64,000 bases of DNA from Thalassobius sp050633445. GTDB lineage: Bacteria > Pseudomonadota > Alphaproteobacteria > Rhodobacterales > Rhodobacteraceae. The position numbers were made by a program, and so were the translations under genes. Shown here piece after piece: positions 1-8,281 of this stretch (the first letter of the stretch is position 1; the number at the start of each line of letters is the position of its first letter). The stretch lies in assembly GCA_050633445.1 (NCBI GenBank), contig JBOEGN010000033.1:124001-188000 (forward strand), read 5' to 3'. The notes below the pieces were generated by a model. The model was given only the letters and a program-made list of their open reading frames with translations, searched no databases and was not told where the DNA came from.

Positions 1-524
1 AAGTGCGGCTGGAAACCCCGGACGGACAACCCGCCAAACCCGGCGAAGAGGGCGTGATGTTCGTGCGCGGACATTCCTCGGCCCCGTGTTACTGGAACCG
101 CCCGGATAAAACCGCAGACGCCATGCGGGGCGAGTGGATCTATACCGGGGATCGGTTCATCGAACAGGATGGCTATTACTACTTCCAAGGCCGAGCAGAC
201 GAGCTGATCAAAGTGTCCGGCCAATGGGTCTGGCCGCTGGAGGTCGAACGCTGCCTGAACGAACACCCCGACGTGCACGAATGTGCCGTTCTGGCGCAAG
301 AGCTGGCGGACAAACGGATGGCCTTGCGCGCTGTGGTCGCCCTGAAACCGGGATGTGCGACAGGGTACGGGGAAACCAACCACCTGCGCGACTATGTCAA
401 ATCCGTGCTGACACCGTTCAAGGCGCCGCGCCTGTTCGACTATGTCGATGAGCTGCCCAAAACGGGAACGGGCAAGATCGACAGGCAGGCTTTGATCCAG
501 ATGACGGCTGAACACGCCGCCTAA
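1..524 (+). CDS. Benzoate-CoA ligase-like acyl-CoA synthetase, C-terminal part (5' end outside window)
   Basis: This is the C-terminal part of an ANL-superfamily adenylate-forming enzyme that activates a carboxylic acid with ATP and joins it to CoA. The reading frame is open to the left edge, so the true start lies outside the window. Visible motifs are the YTGDR segment that contacts the AMP ribose, the hinge and A8-like RADELIKVSGQWVWPLEVE stretch, and the closing TGTGKIDR motif with the catalytic lysine. The SGQWVWPLEVE wording resembles the benzoate/aryl-CoA ligase subfamily rather than acetyl-CoA synthetase, but substrate is inferred from similarity only. It is followed after 47 bp by a TRAP solute-binding protein gene on the same strand, which suggests linked uptake and activation of an organic (perhaps aromatic) acid. 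Confidence 0.85.
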   Translation, partial: VRLETPDGQPAKPGEEGVMFVRGHSSAPCYWNRPDKTADAMRGEWIYTGDRFIEQDGYYYFQGRADELIKVSGQWVWPLEVERCLNEHPDVHECAVLAQELADKRMALRAVVALKPGCATGYGETNHLRDYVKSVLTPFKAPRLFDYVDELPKTGTGKIDRQALIQMTAEHAA

Positions 525-571
525 TCCATGGCCCAGCGCTGGGCCAAACATGTTCATTCAGGGAGGAAACA

Positions 572-1612
572 ATGAACACATTTCGACGCACGGTCCTTGC
601 GGGCCTGACCGCCGCGACGGCCTTGATCGCCAGTAACGCAATGGCTGCGGATATTACGCTAAAGCTCCACCAATTCCTGCCGCAACAGGCCAATGTCCCG
701 CGTCTGGTGCTGGACGAGTGGATCAAACGGATCGAGGCCGGAACTAACGGTCGGGTCGAGATCGAGCATTACCCCTCGATGCAGCTGGGCGGCAAACCGC
801 CCGAGCTGATGAGCCAGGTACAAGACGGCATCGTCGATCTGGCCTGGACGGTGAACGGGTTCACGCCCGGACGTTTCCCGCGCTCGGAAGTATTCGAACT
901 GCCGTTCCTGATGACCAACGCCGAGGCCACTAGCCGCGCCTATTGGGAGCTGTACGAGAAGGAAATGAAAGACACCGATTATCGCGGTGTCCACCTGATC
1001 GGCGCTTGGGTTCATGGCCCCGGTATGCTGCACACCAACAAGCCCGTCCGCACGATGGAGGACATGACGGGCATGAAATTCCGCATTCCCAGCCGCATGG
1101 CCGGGTTCCTGCTGGAAAACTTGGGCGCTGTTCCGATCGGTATGCCTGTGACTGCGATCCCCGAGGCTTTGTCCAAAGGTGTGATCGACGGCGCTGTGAT
1201 CCCATGGGAGGTGACGACCGCCCTGAAAGTGCCCGAACTGGTGACAAACCATACCGAATTCGCGCCCGGCTTTGCCTTCTATACGCTGACGTTCACGTTG
1301 GCGATGAACCAGGATCGCTATGACAGCCTGCCCGATGACATCAAGGCGGTGTTCGACGCCAACTCGGGCATCGAGTTCTCGGCATTTGCGGGTGCGCAGC
1401 AATCCAGCGCCGACGGCCCTGCCCGCCAGAAAGCTGTGGACGCTGGCAACACGGTGATCACAATCTCGGTAGAGGACAGCGAGAAATGGAAGGCTTTTGC
1501 GCAGCCGGTCTATGACCGCTGGGTCGAGGACGTCACCGCCAAGGGTATCGACGGCGCCGCCCTGTTGGCCGAGGCCAAGGCCCTGATTCAGAAACACACC
1601 GACGGGAAGTAA
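572..1612 (+). CDS. TRAP transporter solute-binding protein, DctP family
   Basis: This 346-residue periplasmic protein binds an organic acid and would deliver it to a TRAP membrane permease. The N-terminus is a Sec signal peptide (basic MNTFRR, hydrophobic core, cleavage likely after AMA at about residue 25). The mature part has the DctP-family layout, including the conserved segment around GMKFRIPSRMAG and EALSKGVIDGAVIPWE. The start is set by a strong ribosome-binding site (GGGAGG) just upstream. No DctQ or DctM permease gene lies next to it: the next gene is a protease on the opposite strand, so the partner permease must be elsewhere or upstream. The ligand is unknown; the neighbouring acyl-CoA ligase hints at an aromatic or other carboxylate. 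Confidence 0.9.
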   Translation: MNTFRRTVLAGLTAATALIASNAMAADITLKLHQFLPQQANVPRLVLDEWIKRIEAGTNGRVEIEHYPSMQLGGKPPELMSQVQDGIVDLAWTVNGFTPGRFPRSEVFELPFLMTNAEATSRAYWELYEKEMKDTDYRGVHLIGAWVHGPGMLHTNKPVRTMEDMTGMKFRIPSRMAGFLLENLGAVPIGMPVTAIPEALSKGVIDGAVIPWEVTTALKVPELVTNHTEFAPGFAFYTLTFTLAMNQDRYDSLPDDIKAVFDANSGIEFSAFAGAQQSSADGPARQKAVDAGNTVITISVEDSEKWKAFAQPVYDRWVEDVTAKGIDGAALLAEAKALIQKHTDGK

Positions 1613-1621
1613 CTCTTCCCG

Positions 1622-2482
1622 TCATCCCGTGGGAGTAGGGCCGACCTTCGGGTCGGCCTTGCTTTTTGAAACGGGGATCACGCGCGTAACAGCCCCATCA
1701 CGGCGCAGCATCGTATCCCTGTTCCACCAGACCACGACCACCGCCACGACGACCAGAATCCAGGTGTCATAGGGCTGCGCATCGGGCCAGAACGGATTGA
1801 TTAGCTGCCAGTGAAACAGCATCGGCCACAGCAGGCTTCCTCGGGTAGAGTTGAAGATCGGTGTCACCAGGATCGCCAGGGTAATATTGCCGATCAAGAA
1901 CGGAAAAAAGCTCCAGCCAGCGAAAACAGTGCCTGACAGAAAAAACGCGGGCAGGTGCCAAATTCCCCAAATTGTGCCGATCAACGCCCCAGCCCATAGT
2001 GGTGCCATGTGACGTTGCAGGATCGGCTGAGCAATCCCACGCCATCCCAGCTCTTCTATCGGTCCAAGAAACAGCATCATGAATAGTAGGCTTATCATCG
2101 GGCCCAGAACCTCGGGCGGGATCGGACCAAAGGCAGGGCCGCCTTTGATCAACGAACCAATCGCGAAAACCAGTGGAAGGCCCAGCAAGATAAACAGCCC
2201 CCATCCCCACGATCCGCGCCATAGAAACAGACGCGACAAAAATGCAATCAGACCGGCCGCGCGCCCAAAAAGGATCACAAGAGTAAGCCCCGAGATCGCG
2301 GGTGCCCATGTCGCGACAAAGAAAAGCGGATGCGCGCCGCTGATCTGCCCAAACCGCGCAATGGCCCAGTCCGGGGCGACGATATATATCCCCACAACAC
2401 CCCACGTGATCGCGAATGTCAGCGCAAAGAACCCAAAGATAGCTGAGGACGGAATTTGAATGTCATTTGAAGCCTCGGTCAT
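1622..2482 (-). CDS. CPBP family intramembrane metalloprotease
   Basis: This 286-residue protein is a polytopic membrane protein of the CPBP (CAAX protease and bacteriocin-processing, Abi) family. The signature is the EExxxR motif in GPIEELGWRG, with two further histidine motifs downstream, IWGIWHLPAFF and MLFHWQLIN, that supply metal ligands. About seven to eight hydrophobic segments surround them. Family members cleave prenylated or membrane-embedded substrates in eukaryotes, while most bacterial members have no known substrate; none is claimed here. The gene is convergent with the TRAP binding-protein gene and its last codons contain that gene's terminator. It is divergent from aconitase B across a 393-bp gap. 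Confidence 0.85.
   Translation of the reverse strand: MTEASNDIQIPSSAIFGFFALTFAITWGVVGIYIVAPDWAIARFGQISGAHPLFFVATWAPAISGLTLVILFGRAAGLIAFLSRLFLWRGSWGWGLFILLGLPLVFAIGSLIKGGPAFGPIPPEVLGPMISLLFMMLFLGPIEELGWRGIAQPILQRHMAPLWAGALIGTIWGIWHLPAFFLSGTVFAGWSFFPFLIGNITLAILVTPIFNSTRGSLLWPMLFHWQLINPFWPDAQPYDTWILVVVAVVVVWWNRDTMLRRDGAVTRVIPVSKSKADPKVGPTPTG
1639..1667 (+). terminator. Rho-independent terminator after the TRAP binding-protein gene
   Basis: A perfect 8-bp stem GGCCGACC/GGTCGGCC closed by a TTCG tetraloop is followed by TTGCTTTTT. It stops plus-strand transcription 26 bp after the dctP-type gene. It lies inside the last codons of the convergent CPBP protease gene. Confidence 0.85.
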
Positions 2483-2875
2483 CTGAGCGCCCCCTCATGT
2501 TTAAAAAGATTTTGGCTCTAAACAAACGGCTTTGCATCCCTTTCGCAATCTCCAAAGCCAGTTATCTCGGTGCGACCCATGGTCGGAAGGGGCCTGAGGA
2601 CCTGTACAGAGCCGACCCTTGCGGCATAGCGCGCGCTTATCGGGAAAATCCTTGATCGGCAGTGGAATCCCCTTTTATAGAGACCCATTCTTTCGCCGCG
2701 CGGCAATAGGTGTTGGGCATTAGATACATTTGGGGCATCATGTCACGACACGGTATCTTGCAACCCTCCGCCTTTTGGTATACCGTGGCATGCAGCCAGC
2801 TTTTCCCGGGCTCGCCAATCGATTCTATAGCCCGGCACCCAAGCTATAATCTTACTCTCTGACGCCGGAACCATC
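2483..2875. other. 393-bp intergenic region upstream of acnB
   Basis: No convincing gene was found here. Short open frames on both strands lack a family signature or a good ribosome-binding site. The segment must carry the promoters of the divergent protease and acnB genes. The only clear structures seen are a TATAAT hexamer and an inverted repeat close to the acnB start (listed separately). Confidence 0.6.
2826..2850 (+). promoter_or_regulatory. Candidate acnB -10 box within an inverted repeat
   Basis: A consensus TATAAT lies at 2845-2850, 25 bp before the acnB start codon. It overlaps the right arm of a perfect 6-bp inverted repeat, TATAGC (2826-2831) and GCTATA (2843-2848), separated by 11 bp. 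A matching -35 box is not obvious. A repressor or iron/redox-responsive operator over the promoter is possible, but no known box was recognised. Confidence 0.35.
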
Positions 2876-5668
2876 ATGAGCTTGTATTCAGATTACCTTA
2901 CCGAGATTGAGACCCGTAAAGCGCAGGGTCTGCACCCCAAGCCCATTGATGATGGCGCTTTGGTCAGCGAGCTGATCACCCAGATCAAAGACACTGGGAA
3001 CGCAAATCGCGAAGATTCGCTGAACTTTTTCATCTACAACACCCTGCCCGGCACCACGAGCGCCGCAGGTGTGAAGGCCGCCTTCTTGAAAGAGATCGTT
3101 CTGGGCCAAGCCGATGTGGCCGAAATCACCCCTGATTTTGCCTTTGAGCTGCTGTCGCATATGAAGGGCGGCCCCTCGATTTCCGTGCTGCTGGATGTGG
3201 CGCTGGGTGACGACGCCGCGCTGGCAGGTCAGGCTGCTGAGGTTCTGAAAACGCAGGTCTTCCTGTACGAAGCAGATATGGAGCGTCTGACGACCGCCTT
3301 TAAGGCTGGCAACGCCGTCGCCAAGGATCTGCTGGAAAGCTATGCCGCCGCAGAATTCTTTACCAAGCTGCCCGAGATCGACGAAGAGATCAAAGTCGTC
3401 ACCTATATCGCTGCCGAAGGCGATATCTCGACCGACCTGCTGTCGCCCGGTGCTGAGGCGCACTCGCGTTCGGACCGCGAGCTTCACGGCAAATGCATGA
3501 TCACGCCCGAAGCACAGGCCGAGATCGAAGCGCTGAAGGTTAAGCACCCCGAAGCACGCGTGATGCTGATCGCCGAAAAAGGCACCATGGGTGTTGGTTC
3601 GTCGCGGATGTCGGGCGTGAACAACGTGGCGCTGTGGACCGGCAAACAAGCCAGCCCCTATGTGCCCTTCGTGAACTATGCCCCAATCATCGCTGGCACC
3701 AACGGCATTTCTCCGATCTTTCTGACCACCGTTGGCGTGACGGGTGGCATTGGTGTCGATCTGAAAAACTGGGTCAAGAAAGTCGGCGAAGACGGCAAAG
3801 CGATCCTTGACGACGACGGCAACGCGATCCTCGAGCAGAAATACTCGGTCGAGACCGGCACGGTTCTGACCATCAACACCAAGGAAAAGAAGCTCTATTC
3901 CGAAGACGGCAGCGAAGAACTGGTCGACATGGCCGGATCTTTCACGCCGCAAAAGATGGAGTTCATGAAGGCCGGCGGTTCCTACGCCATCGTCTTTGGC
4001 AAAAAGTTGCAGACATTCGCCTGTGAAACCCTGGGCGTTGAACTGCAATCCGCCTTTGCGCCGTCCAAGGAAATCAGCCACGAAGGTCAGGGCCTGACCG
4101 CTGTCGAGAAGATCTTTAACGCCAATGCCCGCGGTTCGACACCGGGCAAGACCCTGCATTCCGGTTCGGATGTGCGCGTTAAGGTCAACATCGTCGGCAG
4201 CCAGGACACCACCGGCCTGATGACCAGCCAAGAGCTGGAAGCCATGGCCGCCACCGTACTGTCGCCCAGCGTTGACGGGGCCTATCAGTCGGGCTGTCAC
4301 ACGGCCTCGGTTTGGGATCAAAAGGCACAGGCCAACACCCCGCGTCTGATGAAGTTCATGAACGATTTCGGCCTGGTCACGGCGCGTGATCCCAAGGGAA
4401 AATATCACGCGATGACCGACGTGATCCACAAGGTGCTGAACGACATCACCGTGGATGACTGGGCGATCATCATCGGCGGCGACAGCCACACCCGCATGTC
4501 CAAAGGCGTTGCCTTTGGTGCGGACAGTGGCACCGTTGCGCTGGCGCTGGCCACTGGTGAGGCTTCGATGCCGATCCCGGAATCGGTCAAGGTGACCTTC
4601 AAAGGCCAGATGGCCGATCACATGGATTTCCGCGACGTGGTGCACGCCACTCAGGCGCAGATGCTGCAACAGCATGGTGACAACGTGTTCCAGGGCCGCG
4701 TGATCGAAGTGCATATCGGCACGCTGCTGGCTGACCAAGCCTTTACCTTCACCGACTGGACCGCCGAGATGAAGGCCAAGGCCTCGATCTGTATCTCGAA
4801 CGACGACACCTTGGTGGGCTCGCTTGAGCTGGCAAAAAGCCGTATCCAGATCATGATCGACAAGGGTATGGAGCATGAAAATGGTATGCTGCAGAGCCTG
4901 ATCGACATCGCAGATGCGCGGATTGCTCAGATCACTTCGGGTGAAAAACCTGCCCTGCGCCCCGATGACAACGCCAAGTATTTCGCCGAAGTTGTCGTCG
5001 ATCTGGATCTGATCAACGAACCGATGATTGCCGACCCTGACGTCAACAACATCGACGTCTCCAAGCGCTACACCCACGACACCATCCGCCCGATCTCGTT
5101 CTACAAAGCCGAGAAAAAGGTTGATCTGGGTTTTGTCGGGTCGTGCATGGTTCACAAGGGTGACATCAAGATTGTCGCTCAGATGCTGCGGAACCTGGAA
5201 AAGGAACAGGGCAAGGTCGAATTCAAGGCCCCGCTGGTTGTGGCCGCGCCGACCTACAACATCATCGACGAGCTGAAAGTCGAAGGTGATTGGGAAATCC
5301 TGCAGAAATACTCGGGGTTCGAGTTCGACGACGACGCTCCGAAGAACGCCGCGCGGACCGAGTACGAGAACATCCTGTATCTGGAACGTCCCGGCTGTAA
5401 CCTGTGCATGGGTAACCAGGAAAAGGCTGCCAAGGGCGACACCGTTCTGGCCACCTCGACCCGCCTGTTCCAGGGCCGTGTTGTGGGTGATGCGCCTGAC
5501 AAGAAGGGCGAAAGCCTGCTGGGCTCGACCCCGGTCGTGGTTCTGTCCGCCATCCTGGGCCGCACGCCCACGCTGGACGAATACAAGGTTGCCGTCGAAG
5601 GTATCGACCTGACCAAGTTCGCTCCACCCAAGGAAATCCCCGGCATTTCCCGTTCGATGCACTTCTAA
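2876..5668 (+). CDS. acnB: Aconitate hydratase B (aconitase B)
   Basis: AcnB interconverts citrate and isocitrate in the TCA cycle using a [4Fe-4S] cluster in the cytoplasm. The 930-residue length and the order of domains fit the B-type enzyme rather than AcnA: an N-terminal HEAT-like helical domain (about residues 1-160), the swivel domain, then the catalytic core. Cluster-ligand motifs are visible as SGCHTASVWD in the middle and CNLCMGN near the C-terminus, and substrate-binding GDSHTRMSKGVAFGADSG is present. The start ATG follows CCGGAACC weakly resembling a Shine-Dalgarno site. The gene stands alone with its own terminator. AcnB of other bacteria can also act as an mRNA-binding protein when the cluster is lost; nothing here tests that. 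Confidence 0.97.
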   Translation: MSLYSDYLTEIETRKAQGLHPKPIDDGALVSELITQIKDTGNANREDSLNFFIYNTLPGTTSAAGVKAAFLKEIVLGQADVAEITPDFAFELLSHMKGGPSISVLLDVALGDDAALAGQAAEVLKTQVFLYEADMERLTTAFKAGNAVAKDLLESYAAAEFFTKLPEIDEEIKVVTYIAAEGDISTDLLSPGAEAHSRSDRELHGKCMITPEAQAEIEALKVKHPEARVMLIAEKGTMGVGSSRMSGVNNVALWTGKQASPYVPFVNYAPIIAGTNGISPIFLTTVGVTGGIGVDLKNWVKKVGEDGKAILDDDGNAILEQKYSVETGTVLTINTKEKKLYSEDGSEELVDMAGSFTPQKMEFMKAGGSYAIVFGKKLQTFACETLGVELQSAFAPSKEISHEGQGLTAVEKIFNANARGSTPGKTLHSGSDVRVKVNIVGSQDTTGLMTSQELEAMAATVLSPSVDGAYQSGCHTASVWDQKAQANTPRLMKFMNDFGLVTARDPKGKYHAMTDVIHKVLNDITVDDWAIIIGGDSHTRMSKGVAFGADSGTVALALATGEASMPIPESVKVTFKGQMADHMDFRDVVHATQAQMLQQHGDNVFQGRVIEVHIGTLLADQAFTFTDWTAEMKAKASICISNDDTLVGSLELAKSRIQIMIDKGMEHENGMLQSLIDIADARIAQITSGEKPALRPDDNAKYFAEVVVDLDLINEPMIADPDVNNIDVSKRYTHDTIRPISFYKAEKKVDLGFVGSCMVHKGDIKIVAQMLRNLEKEQGKVEFKAPLVVAAPTYNIIDELKVEGDWEILQKYSGFEFDDDAPKNAARTEYENILYLERPGCNLCMGNQEKAAKGDTVLATSTRLFQGRVVGDAPDKKGESLLGSTPVVVLSAILGRTPTLDEYKVAVEGIDLTKFAPPKEIPGISRSMHF

Positions 5669-5694
5669 GCGCACAACCCAGTTTGAAAGACAAA

Positions 5695-5721
5695 GAAGCG
5701 CCAGTTTGGCGCTTCTTTTTT
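5695..5721 (+). terminator. Rho-independent terminator of acnB
   Basis: A perfect 9-bp stem GAAGCGCCA/TGGCGCTTC with a 3-nt loop is followed by six T residues, 26 bp after the acnB stop codon. Confidence 0.92.
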
Positions 5722-5743
5722 GCTTGCTGGAAATCAAGACAAG

Positions 5744-5772
5744 AAAAAACCGGCCTGAAATCTCAGACCGGT
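5744..5772 (-). terminator. Rho-independent terminator of the nqr operon
   Basis: On the minus strand a 10-bp stem (ACCGGTCTGA with TCAGGCCGGT, one G-U pair) with a GATT loop is followed by a run of T residues. It lies just past the nqrF stop codon, back to back with the acnB terminator. Confidence 0.88.
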
Positions 5773-5783
5773 TTTTCTATTGT

Positions 5784-7007
5784 TTATCCGCCGAAATCGT
5801 CGAGCATGATGTCCTCGCGATCAACGCCCATTTCCAAGAGCATATTGATCACGGATTGGTTCATGATCGGCGGACCACACATATAGTATTCACAGTCCTC
5901 AGGCGCCGGGTGGTTCTGAAGGTATTCATCGTTCAGAACATTGTGGATAAAGCCAGTGTAGCCACCCCAGTCATCCTCGGGCAGGGCATCAGACAGCGCC
6001 ACATGCCAGGTGAAATTCGGAAATTCTTTGGCCAGCTCGTCGAAATCCTCGACAAAGAACATCTCTTTTTTGGACCGCGCGCCGTACCAGAAGGAAATCT
6101 TGCGATCCTTGTTTTTCAGACGCTTCAGCTGATCAAAGATATGCGAGCGCATGGGCGCCATACCCGCACCACCGCCGATAAAGACCATCTCTTTTTCGGT
6201 TTCGCGGGCAAAGAATTCGCCGAACGGACCCGAAATGGTGACCTTGTCACCGGGCTTCAGGTTGAAGATGTAAGAGGACATCTGACCAGCAGGAATACCC
6301 GTCGAACCCGGAGGCGGCGAGGCCACGCGGACGTTCAGCATGATGATGCCTTTTTCATCCGGGTAGTTGGCCATCGAATAGGCCCGCTCGATCGGTTCAG
6401 CCACCGTCGAGTCATACTGCCACAGGTTAAACTTGTCCCAATCTTCGCGGTACTCTTCCTGCACGTCGAATTCGGTGTATTTCAACTGGTGCGCCGGTGC
6501 TTCGATCTGGATATAGCCACCCGCGCGGAAATTCACGTCCTCGCCCTCGGGCAGTTCCAGGACCAGCGCCTTGATGAACGTCGCGACGTTATCGTTGGAC
6601 CGGACGGTACATTCCCATTTCTTGACGCCGAAAACCTCTTCGGGGACTTCGACTTCCATGTCCTGTTTCACGGCCACCTGACAGGACAGGCGGTCGCCAC
6701 GGGCGGCTTCACGCTTGGTGATGTGGCTTTCTTCGGTGGGCAGGATCGAGCCGCCACCCGCATGAATTTTCACACGACACTGCGCGCAGGTACCGCCACC
6801 GCCACAGGCCGAGGGCACGAACAGTTTCTGTTCGGCCAGCGTTTGGAGCAGCTTGCCACCTGCGGGCACCGAGATGGTTTTCTCGCCGTTGATAGTGATG
6901 TTCACGTTACCGCTGGATACCAGTTTCGACCGGGCAGCCAGAATGATCGTCACCAAAGCAAGGACGATCAGGGTAAACAGAACGATTCCAAGGCCGAATG
7001 TTTCCAT
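5784..7007 (-). CDS. nqrF: Na+-translocating NADH:quinone reductase subunit F
   Basis: NqrF is the electron entry point of Na+-NQR: it oxidises NADH on FAD and passes electrons through a [2Fe-2S] centre. The 407-residue protein has one N-terminal membrane helix (about residues 5-27), a ferredoxin-like domain with CGGGGTCAQC and a later Cys in RLSCQVAV, then a ferredoxin-reductase domain with the FAD motif ERAYSMANYP and the NAD(P) motif GGGAGMAPMRSH. The C-terminus ends in the family's typical LLEMGVDREDIMLDDFGG. It is the last gene of nqrABCDEF and is followed by a terminator. Confidence 0.97.
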   Translation of the reverse strand: METFGLGIVLFTLIVLALVTIILAARSKLVSSGNVNITINGEKTISVPAGGKLLQTLAEQKLFVPSACGGGGTCAQCRVKIHAGGGSILPTEESHITKREAARGDRLSCQVAVKQDMEVEVPEEVFGVKKWECTVRSNDNVATFIKALVLELPEGEDVNFRAGGYIQIEAPAHQLKYTEFDVQEEYREDWDKFNLWQYDSTVAEPIERAYSMANYPDEKGIIMLNVRVASPPPGSTGIPAGQMSSYIFNLKPGDKVTISGPFGEFFARETEKEMVFIGGGAGMAPMRSHIFDQLKRLKNKDRKISFWYGARSKKEMFFVEDFDELAKEFPNFTWHVALSDALPEDDWGGYTGFIHNVLNDEYLQNHPAPEDCEYYMCGPPIMNQSVINMLLEMGVDREDIMLDDFGG

Positions 7008-7019
7008 AACTTTGGATCC

Positions 7020-7628
7020 TCAGAGTTTCACGCCAGAGAAGGACATGAAGGCCAGAGCCATCAGACCAGCGGTGATAAAGGTAATGCCCAGGCCTTGCAG
7101 ACCATCGGGAATGTCGGAGTATTTCAGCTTTTCCCGCACGCCGGCCATCGCAGTGATCGCCAGCGCCCAACCAAAGCCGGACGACACGCCATAGGTGGCG
7201 GCCTCGGCAAAGTTATAGCCACGCTCGACCATGAACAGCGATCCACCCAGAATGGCGCAGTTCACCGTAATCAGCGGCAGGAAAACACCCAAGGCGTTGT
7301 AAAGCGGCGGAAAATACTTATCCAGAACCATTTCCAGGATCTGAACCAGCGCCGCAATCACGCCAATATACGAGATCAGGCCCAGAAAGGTCAGATCAAC
7401 GTCGGGAAAGCCCGCCCAAGCCAACGCGCCGGGCGCCAGCAGGTAGGACAGGATCAGGTTGTTGGCGGGCACGGTGATCGCTTGCACGACCATGACCGAA
7501 ATCCCCAGACCGATCGCCGTCGAGATTTTCTTGGACACGGCGATAAAGGTACACATGCCAAGGAAGAAAGACAGGGCCAGGTTCTCGACAAAGATCGCCT
7601 TGACCGCGAGGGAGATGAGACCTTCCAT
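7020..7628 (-). CDS. nqrE: Na+-translocating NADH:quinone reductase subunit E
   Basis: NqrE is an integral membrane subunit of Na+-NQR. The 202-residue protein has six hydrophobic helices. Together with NqrD it forms an inverted-topology pair that holds an intramembrane [2Fe-2S] centre in the middle of the complex. The N-terminal MEGLISLAVKAIFVENLALSFFLG and the NCAILGG segment, with its cysteine, are typical. The gene sits between nqrD (start and stop adjoining) and nqrF (12-bp gap). Confidence 0.96.
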   Translation of the reverse strand: MEGLISLAVKAIFVENLALSFFLGMCTFIAVSKKISTAIGLGISVMVVQAITVPANNLILSYLLAPGALAWAGFPDVDLTFLGLISYIGVIAALVQILEMVLDKYFPPLYNALGVFLPLITVNCAILGGSLFMVERGYNFAEAATYGVSSGFGWALAITAMAGVREKLKYSDIPDGLQGLGITFITAGLMALAFMSFSGVKL

Positions 7629-8281
7629 CAGTGCGCCTCCGCCGTTTGAATTTTGTACTCACGCTCTTCGACTTGTCCGGGTTTCCAGGTGCGGAAGGCC
7701 CAGATCAGCAGACCGATGATAAAGAACGCCGAGGGTGGCAGCAGCAGCAACCCGTTGGGCACGTACCAGCCACCGTTGTTGACCGTCTCAAGGATAGTCA
7801 CACCAAACAGGCTTCCCGAACCGAACAGCTCGCGGATGACACCGACCAGCATCAGGATCAGGCCATAGCCCAGACCGTTGCCGATACCGTCGATGAAACT
7901 GTCGATCGGCGGGTTCTTCATCGCAAACGCCTCGGCGCGGCCCATCACGATACAGTTGGTGATGATCAGGCCGACAAAGACCGACAGGGTTTTCGAAATC
8001 TCAAAGGCATAAGCCTTGAGCATCTGGTCCACCAGGATCACCAGCGACGCGATGATCACCATCTGCACAATGATCCGGATAGACCCGGGGATCTGGCTGC
8101 GGATCATCGAGATAAACATGGACGAGAACGCCGTCACCAGCGTCACCGCGATGGCCATCACAAAGGCCACCTGCAAGGACGAGGTCACAGCCAAAGCCGA
8201 ACAAATGCCCAGCACCTGCAACGTGATCGGGTTGTTGTCGACCAGCGGGTCGATCAGCATTTCTCTGCGCTTATGTGCCAT
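7628..8281 (-). CDS. nqrD: Na+-translocating NADH:quinone reductase subunit D
   Basis: NqrD is the membrane partner of NqrE in Na+-NQR. The 217-residue protein carries about six transmembrane helices and the conserved LIITNCIVMGRAEAFA segment, whose cysteine helps ligate the intramembrane iron-sulfur centre in characterised complexes. The gene overlaps nqrC and nqrE by a single base each, which points to translational coupling in the nqr operon. Confidence 0.96.
   Translation of the reverse strand: MAHKRREMLIDPLVDNNPITLQVLGICSALAVTSSLQVAFVMAIAVTLVTAFSSMFISMIRSQIPGSIRIIVQMVIIASLVILVDQMLKAYAFEISKTLSVFVGLIITNCIVMGRAEAFAMKNPPIDSFIDGIGNGLGYGLILMLVGVIRELFGSGSLFGVTILETVNNGGWYVPNGLLLLPPSAFFIIGLLIWAFRTWKPGQVEEREYKIQTAEAH

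Noticed and set aside
2467..2706. Short open frames on both strands between the CPBP gene and acnB
   Set aside because: No ribosome-binding site, no hydrophobic or domain pattern, and they overlap each other on opposite strands.
2888..5737. 949-residue open frame antisense to acnB
   Set aside because: It is the mirror of a highly conserved gene in a GC-rich genome; its sequence has no family pattern and is rich in H, Q, R and G, as expected for antisense frames.
5706..7649. 647-residue plus-strand open frame over nqrF and nqrE
   Set aside because: Antisense shadow of genuine nqr genes with low-complexity H/R/Q composition and no motifs.
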